From Perkinsus marinus ATCC 50983 (lineage: Eukaryota > Perkinsozoa > Perkinsida > Perkinsidae), in the NCBI RefSeq assembly GCF_000006405.1, contig NW_003216874.1, positions 161,896-185,846 of the forward strand: 23,951 nt of DNA, read 5' to 3'. Below, piece by piece: positions 18,001-23,951 of the stretch; within the stretch, counting starts at the first letter, position 1, and every line of letters begins with the position of its first letter. The notes below the pieces were generated by a model. That model was given only the letters and a program-made list of their open reading frames with translations. It had not been told where the DNA came from and searched no databases. Made by a program: the position numbers and the translations under genes.

Positions 18001-20345
18001 AAAAGATCCGCCTTGTGAAGTTTTTTCGGGTTACTCTGTTAGGCTAACGCAAACAGCGGTTGCGCTGTTGCATTCATTATGTGGAGTGCTATCAACGGCG
18101 TCTCTGAAGCTTTTGACATGTTATTGTCAGTAGCAAACCGTTGCTGTACGTGTGCGTGTATGTCCAGAGTTCTTCATGCAATTGCGGTGGGACTGTATTA
18201 CAGCACTTTTCGGTGTCGTACAGTCCACACAAATATGTAGAGGATCATCGAAACTGCAGAACGCAATTTGATAACACAGCTACTTTCAACCCACGACTTC
18301 GCCACACTCCTATTAGCTCAAAGTTCCGTATATGTTCCGAAAACACTGGTGGCCTAAGGGTCAATGCTGTTCGCTAGGTTTCAAAAGCTAATTTATTTGA
18401 TTGTGTCGTTCTCCAGGGAGTGCGAGACGCATCCCACCGTTTCCGGAACCTCTACAAAGACTTGACCTCTCACACGCTGAACCATGATAAAAGCGAGAGA
18501 GGCGTTTGCACTGCTGTGCGTTCGGGGACTGTTGTTCTAACAGTGCAGAAATGAACTGGTCTGTTGGAATATACGAGGTGTATGGAATTCTCGTATGGTC
18601 CGCTTATGCCTGCCCCATCAACAGTGAGTGTCCCTTACACCGCGACCGCAATGACTCTATTTTTCTTGTTCTCGCGTTCATTGTAGACAAAGGTAAGCAA
18701 ACCATCGTGGATTGCTAACTCACGTATCGTGATTGGGTGGGACTTTTTAGGTGCAGCTTTGAAGCACTACAAAACTTCACTACGGAGGGTTGAGTTTTTC
18801 CGTCGAGTATGTGATGATTCTCCAGCCCGACATCGCTCTCGTCAAAATATAGATTACCCTTGGTTCGTCAACGTAATCTGTACGCTCCCCTTCTTGTGTT
18901 GTCGACTCGGACGGATGCGAGATCCTCCATGATATAGTGAGCTCTACTGTGCTCCGCCCCTAAGCTGTCATACTTCATATTTCAACTGCAATCATGATAC
19001 GAGACGGGAATCTTATTCAAGTCACGATCACTCGAATTGATTAGACAGAGCTCCATTGCTGCTGTAATGTTCCCCTATTTCATGTCATCCGTCCGGTAAC
19101 TCTATGTTGTGCGCGCATCGCACGCTACTATGTGTATGCTTGCACAGTTGCGCTGCGTACAATCCGTTCATTGAGTTGGTTAAATCGTCTTTTCCTACTT
19201 AATGCCTGCTCACGAGTCGAGTCATCAGTCACAGGAGGGAGACGGATCCCAATGAGAATCTGTTGGCCATGGATTGTCACTGACATGTTCAGTTGATCTG
19301 TTGCCCACGGTAGCTTCCGAAGTAGCTTCAAGCTCGCTCGGGTAAGGCAACGCAGTGGTCGATAACTATCGACGGCATATCCAGTATGTAAGCAGATGGC
19401 CGAGATGTCTTGTTCGTGGCCTACTTCTTGGAAGTATTGCAGATAAAGCTTGGGTGGGGTGCAATCGGATTCGACACGAACAGTTGGTTAAAATCATTTC
19501 AGACATCGACGGTTGCTGGAAGGCATCCGTCCTGATTTGGTTCATGGTCTGATTTTGCGTCATGTAGCATTTAGCTGCTGACAATGATAACGTCTGCAAG
19601 TTCTTTGATTCGCGTCTGAGCTGCATCTTAGACGGCAGTCAGAATTTGAATAGTTTCTTACAGGCTACAGCTGTGTTGCTCTTTATTGCAGCAGTCCCTT
19701 CCCCCTCATCAGTGTACCGAATCATGCGCCCACTCTTTATCATCGGACGTGTGGTAGCAGTGGGCTAGAGTCCCTTACTTTACAGATTTTTCCTGATGCT
19801 TGTTGTAATACTATGGTTGAGCTTGGTTTGGGTGTACCAACTTGGACCTGTATGGCCTTCCTCCATACTGCTCTTGGAGCCCCGATTGCCAGTTCTATGC
19901 ATCTCAGGCGGACTCTCAAATCCTGGAATACGATTTACACTTGTGATCTTATTCATAGACACCTCAATATGGTTATGAGTGATAAAAATAGTGAGATGTG
20001 GCGTGTGCTTGTTGCTCTTTCTAGCTCCATTGGTGTTCATAAGACTCTCCTTACTGGTTGTATCACTCATGTACCGCTATTAGTAAAGCGTAACGAACCG
20101 GATATTTGCTTTAGAATAAAGTACTTGACGGAGCAATTATTCGTGCAACTAGTCGTCCATGTATTGAAGTTCGTCACATTGAATGCTGTTGTGTGCAGAT
20201 TCCGATTCCTCTACCAAACTTTCTAATGCTTCATCAAGAAGGTCGTGCCACCACCAATGCACTTCTTCCGTCTCACTCCAGCCTCACTCTCCTCTCCGCT
20301 AACTGTAAAATGATATCGCTGATCAGTCAGAGTAGCCGAAGACAC
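18000..20345 (+). mobile_element. APE-type LINE, copy 2, decayed and internally deleted
   Basis: Homologous to LINE copy 1 from the leader region on. Endonuclease traces: FRICSENTGGLRVNAVR (about 18323-18373, cf. VHFLSWNTGGLTADTVR), ASHRFRNLY (about 18430), RRVCDDSPARHRSRQNIDY (about 18800-18860, cf. RHLCDDSPTRSRSGRKIDY). RT entry: RWPRCLVRGLLLGSIADKA with IISDIDGCWKAS (about 19390-19530). Most of the RT core is then missing: traces of the fingers (about 19540-19680) run almost directly into the C-terminal region, LGVPTWTCMAFLHTALGAP and SDKNSEMWRVLVALSSSIGV (about 19825-20035), then HQEGRATTNALLP (about 20233). Stops and frame changes are frequent. It is older than copy 1. Confidence 0.7.
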
Positions 20346-20780
20346 CTAGCGAATACCGTATCCTCCCGGGATGGGTATGATCCGGAAAATCGTCAATCTT
20401 GAAATCAAAGCTTTACCGAGCAGCTTCGCCTCTAACTTGCAAAAAGTGATCCATACATTATTAAAAGCAAACTCCATCTGACCGAGAGATCTAGCATCGT
20501 CGAGATGCTGTCGACGGTGGTGGATCGTCCGACACAAGAGGGTAAATCTATCGTAAGCGGTAAACCACTCTGCCGCTGAAATGGTAGAGCACGTGTTGTT
20601 CTCCACCCAACACTTCACAGTCTGGATGGAGACTGCTCCTTGACATGAAGAATTGTTGAGGCGTCTCAACGTGCTTCCAAATCGTTGTAGGGGAATGTTC
20701 TTAGGATTGAGTCTGAGAGGTGCATGGAGAGCAACTCTGGGAAAGGCCTCCGGGCAGTCGCTCCTCCTTGTTGATCAAAA
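20346..20780 (-). CDS. Unrecognised minus-strand frame, about 145 residues
   Basis: One open frame runs from about 20780 down to a stop at 20346. It includes GAVSIQTVKCWVENNTCSTI, EWFTAYDRFTLLCRTIHHRR and KLEAKLLGKALISRLTIFRI. Cys, Trp and Phe are well represented and the C-terminal half is predicted helical, but no motif or family was recognised. No ATG opens it: the longest stretch starts after a stop, and a spliced upstream exon is possible. It starts where LINE copy 2 ends, so it could be a fragment of another retroelement (for example a gag-like part) or a host exon. Confidence 0.3.
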
Positions 20781-20899
20781 ACCTGTTTTAGTGCAGAGGA
20801 GCGCGTGTTGGGCATTTTCATTACGGAAGCTGAAGACGGTCTTGTCAGCTCAAACCCATCAAAAGACGTCGTTGGACACCTACAATGTAACGGACTAGT

Positions 20900-21250
20900 C
20901 TCAAAGCTGATGTCAACCGGCTCAGGTTTCGAATGTAGCTCGCATTCTTATTAGCATGCTCAGCTAGTTATAGCTCTGAGCTCTGTTCTGCGAGGGCGCC
21001 GCAAATACTTGATTGTTCTTGTTGTGAGCACTGGAGGGCGGGCAAAATATTTTTGAGCTAGCAGTTTCGCTAAACACACGGAGCGTAACAGCGCGCGGCC
21101 GTCATCCCCTGTAGGGGATAGCTGGTGGCGGTTTGCCACTATCAGACGTCATGCCTTTTGGACCCGGCCTTCGAGGAGATACTTTTTCAGCGGGTGTACG
21201 CGAAAAAGTATCCGTCTGACACTCTAATAACGGACATCACTAATCTATCT
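20900..21250. other. Interval before the tandem duplication, with inverted repeats
   Basis: A plus frame from 21125 contains LLDPAFEEILFQRVYAKKYP and SDTLITDITNLSRKAL, which could be an exon, but nothing confirms it. Two inverted repeats lie here: ATCCCC-tgta-GGGGAT at about 21104-21119 and a long hairpin at 21178-21212. No other signals were seen. Confidence 0.3.
21178..21212. repeat. Perfect 11-bp-stem hairpin
   Basis: GATACTTTTTC (21178-21188) pairs exactly with GAAAAAGTATC (21202-21212). An inner GCG/CGC pairing (21190-21192 with 21199-21201) extends the stem past a single bulged A, leaving a 6-nt loop ggtgta. It is the strongest local inverted repeat seen in the window. It lies about 60 bp before the tandem duplication. 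Confidence 0.75.
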
Positions 21251-21369
21251 CGTAAAGCTCTCTGTATAGCCATCTTGATACACAATACAACCATCATCAT
21301 TATCACTACTATTAGCAACTCCTACGATGAACAACTTCTGACCGCTATTTACGAATCATCATTTCTCGA

Positions 21370-21755
21370 TTAGCCAATACCTTGATAACTCGCATGTGTG
21401 TTACTGCGCACGCTCTCAACGTTCATATTGAGCAGCGAATCGCTACTTAGTTGTAGATTATCACTCTCCTCAGCGCCTGGCTCTGGTGATTCTTCAGGTG
21501 TTGGAAGTGCGTCATCGACTTCTACGGGCCTCACAATGCATGGCAGATTCGGTCGTTTAGCTGCTCGAAGTCGATGGCAGTTGTAATTGGTGACAGCTCG
21601 TGTTGCCTTTGCATCAAGAATTTCAGTGCAGAAATTCCTGATGTTGTTGAAGGCTCCAACGAAGACGTCATGCAGATCTTCAGCTTTGGAAGTTCCCAAA
21701 GAACCTCATATTCGAGAACGATCTCACCGATCGGCGATCTCACTATCACAAGCAT
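21370..21755 (-). CDS. Small unrecognised protein, 120 aa, one 23-nt intron (unit 1)
   Basis: Two overlapping open frames are joined in phase by removing a 23-nt GT-AG intron (21727-21705, gtgagatcg...atatgag). This gives MLVIVRSPIG from exon 1 (21755-21728) and SLGTSKAEDLHDVFVGAFNN onward from exon 2 (21704-21370). The middle is basic (ATRAVTNYNCHRLRAAKRPN) and the C-terminal third is acidic and Ser/Pro-rich (EESPEPGAEESDN). No known domain was recognised and there is no signal peptide or membrane segment. The unit 2 copy has the same exon borders. It is transcribed away from the plus-strand gene at 21916, with a shared 160-bp spacer. Substitutions between copies are mostly amino-acid-changing, so constraint is weak or relaxed. 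The intron is inference. Confidence 0.4.
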
Positions 21756-21915
21756 ATCTACTCAGCGCGTTGATAAATCAGGTTGAGCTTCGATGCAGCA
21801 TTCTTTTTTTTATAGTTTTCTTGAGCCACAAGAGATTCGTTCACCGATTATAGAGGCAGAGTAATAGAGGCTGAGTGCGTTAGTTGGCTCCAGAGCAAAA
21901 CCGTTTCGACTTCGA
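21756..21915. promoter_or_regulatory. Shared spacer between divergent genes (unit 1)
   Basis: The 160 bp between the two start codons must hold the 5' ends of both genes. It contains a T8 run followed by atag (21802-21814) and, on the minus strand at 21833-21820, tcttgtggctcaag, which resembles the 3' end of the spliced leader (TCTTGGCTCAAG with two extra bases), about 65 nt before the minus-strand ATG. The corresponding spacer in unit 2 is 22887-23045. No classical TATA box is clear, as usual for dinoflagellate-line genomes. Confidence 0.35.
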
Positions 21916-22325
21916 ATGTCACTGAATGTGAATGTCACAAAACAGAGGGAATTAAGGCTTAGTTTGAATGACGTAGAGACAGCGAAACAAAAACAGACTT
22001 TCGCTTCTGAGCTAGACGATTCAGGACCTGTGTCGACTGGTGAGACCTACCCGAATTCGTAACAGCAGATCTCAATAGGACGGAACACGTGACATATGCT
22101 GTAGGGGCACTTGCCATTATTGGCCATCCAAGAGCACATTCAGAATTTTTGGGTGGAGCACAACCTCAAGTCATTGTAGATATGCTGCCACGCCCTCACC
22201 CTAGTACAATGTTGGCCCGTGAAGAAGTGCTTCGTAGCTTCGGCTTCGGCTTCGTAATCAACGAAGTGAGATCAAAAATGATCGAACGCTGGTCAACATT
22301 GTGCAGGGGTAAGGAGGGAATATAA
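21916..22325 (+). CDS. Small ARM-repeat-like protein, 127 aa, one 26-nt intron (unit 1)
   Basis: ATG at 21916 opens MSLNVNVTKQRELRLSLNDV (exon 1, 21916-22039). A 26-nt GT-AG intron (22040-22065, gtgagacctac...taacag) restores the frame to exon 2 (22066-22325), DLNRTEHVTYAVGALAIIGH, then FLGGAQPQVIVDML and ends STLCRGKEGI. The stretch EHVTYAVGALAIIGHPRAH with FLGGAQPQVIVDML resembles one armadillo helix triplet (..YAVGAL..L......R..F...G....LV.LL). With only one such repeat it would be a fragment or a diverged small member. Without splicing the frame meets a stop in the intron. The unit 2 copy keeps the same exon borders. ARM assignment is tentative. Confidence 0.42.
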
Positions 22326-22500
22326 ATTTGAATGAGCCATCAATGCCGCAGGAGGAACACACCATACAGGGCTGTTGCCACCGTATAGCTCCCTGCGTAC
22401 CCATCTTGATACACAATACAACCGTCATCATTATCACTACTATTAGCAACTCCTACGATGAACAACTTCTGACCGCTATTTACGAATCATCATTCCTCGA

Positions 22501-22886
22501 TTAGCCAATACCTTGATAACTCGCATGTGTGTTACTGCGCACGCTCTCAACGTTCATATTGAGCAGCGAATCGCTACTTAGTTGTAGATTATCACTCTCC
22601 TCACTGCCTGGCTCTGGTGATTCTTCAGGTGCTTGAAGTGCGTCATCGACTTCTACGGGTCTCACAATGCACGGCAGATTCGGTCGTTTAGCTGCTCGAA
22701 GTCGATGGCAGTTGTAGTTGGTGACGGCTCGTGTTGCCCTTGCATCAGCAATTTCAGTGCAGAAATTCCTGATGTTGTTGAAGGCTCCAACGAAGACGTC
22801 ATGCAGATCTTCAGCTTTGGAAGTTCCCAAAGAACCTCACATTCCAGAACGATCTCACCGATCGGCGATCTCACTATCACAAGCAT
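22501..22886 (-). CDS. Small unrecognised protein, 120 aa, one 23-nt intron (unit 2)
   Basis: Paralogue of the minus-strand gene of unit 1. Exon 1 is 22886-22859, the intron 22858-22836 (23 nt, still GT at the start and AG at the end despite two internal differences), exon 2 22835-22501. Five or so residues differ from the unit 1 protein (for example IADARATRAV for ILDAKATRAV, and LQAPEESPEPGSEES for LPTPEESPEPGAEES), and no stop or frame change separates them. Conservation of the splice borders in both copies is the main support for the gene model. Confidence 0.4.
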
Positions 22887-23045
22887 ATCTACTCAGCGCG
22901 TTGATAAATCAGGTTGAGCTTCGATGCAGCATTCTTTTTTTATAGTTTTCTTGAGCCACAAGAGATTCGTTCACCGATTATAGAGGCAGAGTAATAGTGG
23001 CTGCATGCGTTAGTTGGCTTTAGAGCAAAACCGTTTCGACTTCGA

Positions 23046-23449
23046 ATGTCACTGAATGTGAATGTCACAAAACAGAGGGAATTAAGGCTTAGTTTGAATG
23101 ACGTAGAGACAGGGAAACAAAAACAGACTTTCGCTTCTGAGCTAGACGATTCAGGACCTGTGTCGACTGGTGAGACCTACCCGAATTCGTAACAGCGGAT
23201 CTCAATAGGAAGGAACACGTGACATATGCCGTAGGGGCACTTTCCATTATTGGCCATCCAAGAGCACATTTAGAATTTTTGGGTGGAGCACAACCTCAAG
23301 TCATTGTAGATATGCTAACACGCCCTCACCCTAGTACAATGTTGGCCCGTGAAGAAGTGCTTCGTAGCTTCGGCTTCATGATCAACGAAGTGAGATCAAA
23401 GATGATCGAACGCTGGTCAACACTGTGCAGGGGTGAGGAGGGAATATAA
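23046..23449 (+). CDS. Small ARM-repeat-like protein, 125 aa, one 26-nt intron (unit 2)
   Basis: Paralogue of the plus-strand gene of unit 1. Exon 1 is 23046-23169, the intron 23170-23195 (26 nt), exon 2 23196-23449. Relative to unit 1 it is two residues shorter, because one Gly-Phe of a repeated GFGF is missing (FGFMINEV against FGFGFVINEV), an in-frame change. Other differences include A to S, S to L and P to T in exon 2. The frame is open throughout after splicing. Either both copies are still translated or the duplication is recent. Confidence 0.42.
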
Positions 23450-23509
23450 ATTTGAATGAGCCATCAATGCCGCAGGAGGAACACACCATACAGGGATGTT
23501 GCCACCGTT

Positions 23510-23951
23510 CTTAGGCTCATCACATAACGTCGACATTCCTTCGCAATGCTCTTAGGGTCAGCCGCCTGATGCGCTGAAATTCGCTCTGCCTACTGGCTCG
23601 GCATGGGAACAATCCATTGGCACGAACGGAGCTCATATCATCTGGTGACTGGTGACACAGAATTCCGAATAAAAGTAGAATACATCTACTGCTTCTGATC
23701 TCTTGTAATTGACGGCGTGTCACTCGTCGTCGATCTCGATATGTACGCCGTTTGGGGATCCGTACGAAGCCCAGCAAGTATGAGTTGAGCGAATGATCAT
23801 GGTGACACGGACATCGGTAGTCTCGTCCATGTCTCAGTTCGTGTTCGAGAAGCGAAGGGACCCATGGACGAGTGTCATGTTTTAGGAGTGGATGCTTAGA
23901 GATATGCTGAGGTCTGGGAACAATCTATACGACTTTGATATTGTTTAGCCC
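23510..23951 (-). other. Right-end interval with an unrecognised minus-strand frame
   Basis: A minus-strand frame (23777-23520, 85 codons from an alternative start) is very Arg-rich (RIPKRRTYRDRRRVTRRQLQ) and has a short hydrophobic run (CILLLFGILC). I do not recognise it. It may be an exon of a gene continuing beyond the window or chance. The last 170 bp show no clear frame. Confidence 0.2.

Larger units (their letters stand above)
21251..22383. repeat. Tandem duplication, unit 1 (about 1.13 kb)
   Basis: The sequence from cgtaaagctc (21251) to gccaccgt (about 22384) recurs at an offset of 1131 bp as unit 2, about 96 percent identical by eye; the largest indel is 6 bp. The junction shares a few bases (cgt), consistent with a simple tandem duplication. 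Each unit contains two small divergent genes, one on each strand, that fit entirely inside it. Confidence 0.9.
22382..23509. repeat. Tandem duplication, unit 2 (about 1.13 kb)
   Basis: The second copy of the unit, ending at gccaccg before unrelated sequence (ttcttaggctc). Differences from unit 1 are spread evenly across genes and spacer. The 6-bp indel is loss or gain of one ggcttc repeat within the plus-strand gene and keeps its frame. Confidence 0.9.

Noticed and set aside
19128-19331. A 67-codon minus-strand frame inside LINE copy 2
   Set aside because: It lies antisense to the linker between endonuclease and RT of the LINE; no motif supports it.

Overview
The window looks like nuclear DNA of a perkinsozoan or closely related dinoflagellate-line protist (Perkinsus-like). 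The main reasons are a near-exact copy of the trans-spliced leader shared by Perkinsus and dinoflagellates (15255-15276), very short GT-AG introns (about 23-93 nt), a flagellar coiled-coil gene, and dense retroelement fossils. No prokaryotic signal, tRNA, rRNA or CRISPR array was found. The species assignment is an inference.

Layout. (1) 33-1650, plus strand: the 3' part of a host gene resembling CCDC40/FAP172, an axonemal ruler protein, cut by several tiny introns rich in ATGATGATAAT/CATCAT. (2) 1650-2500: non-coding, with two compact inverted repeats. (3) 2503-2997, minus: the post-polymerase end of a LINE reverse transcriptase. (4) 3040-7650 and 7870-10640, minus: two LTR-retroelement fossils of the same general plan, head to tail, separated by a roughly 180-bp segment that itself sits between 22-bp direct repeats. 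(5) 10640-11760: mostly unexplained sequence. (6) 11760-17640, plus: a LINE (endonuclease, reverse transcriptase, C-terminal Cys/His knuckle) split inside its endonuclease domain by a third, younger-looking protease-RT-RNase H element (12662-15113) that is bracketed by identical 37-bp direct repeats. The spliced-leader copy lies just downstream, inside the LINE region. (7) 18000-20345, plus: a second, more decayed copy of the same LINE family. (8) 20346-20780, minus: an unrecognised open frame. (9) 21251-23509: a tandem duplication of a roughly 1.13-kb unit holding two divergently transcribed small genes, each with one tiny intron (23 and 26 nt). (10) 23510-23951: an unrecognised minus-strand frame and nothing else clear.

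How it fits together: host genes occupy the two ends and the middle is a retroelement graveyard with nested insertions. The most interesting candidates are the relict or pseudo spliced leader, the duplicated divergent gene pair with 23- and 26-nt introns, and the long direct repeats around insertions, which suggest LINE-type target-site duplications. Everything was read by eye; no database search was run.
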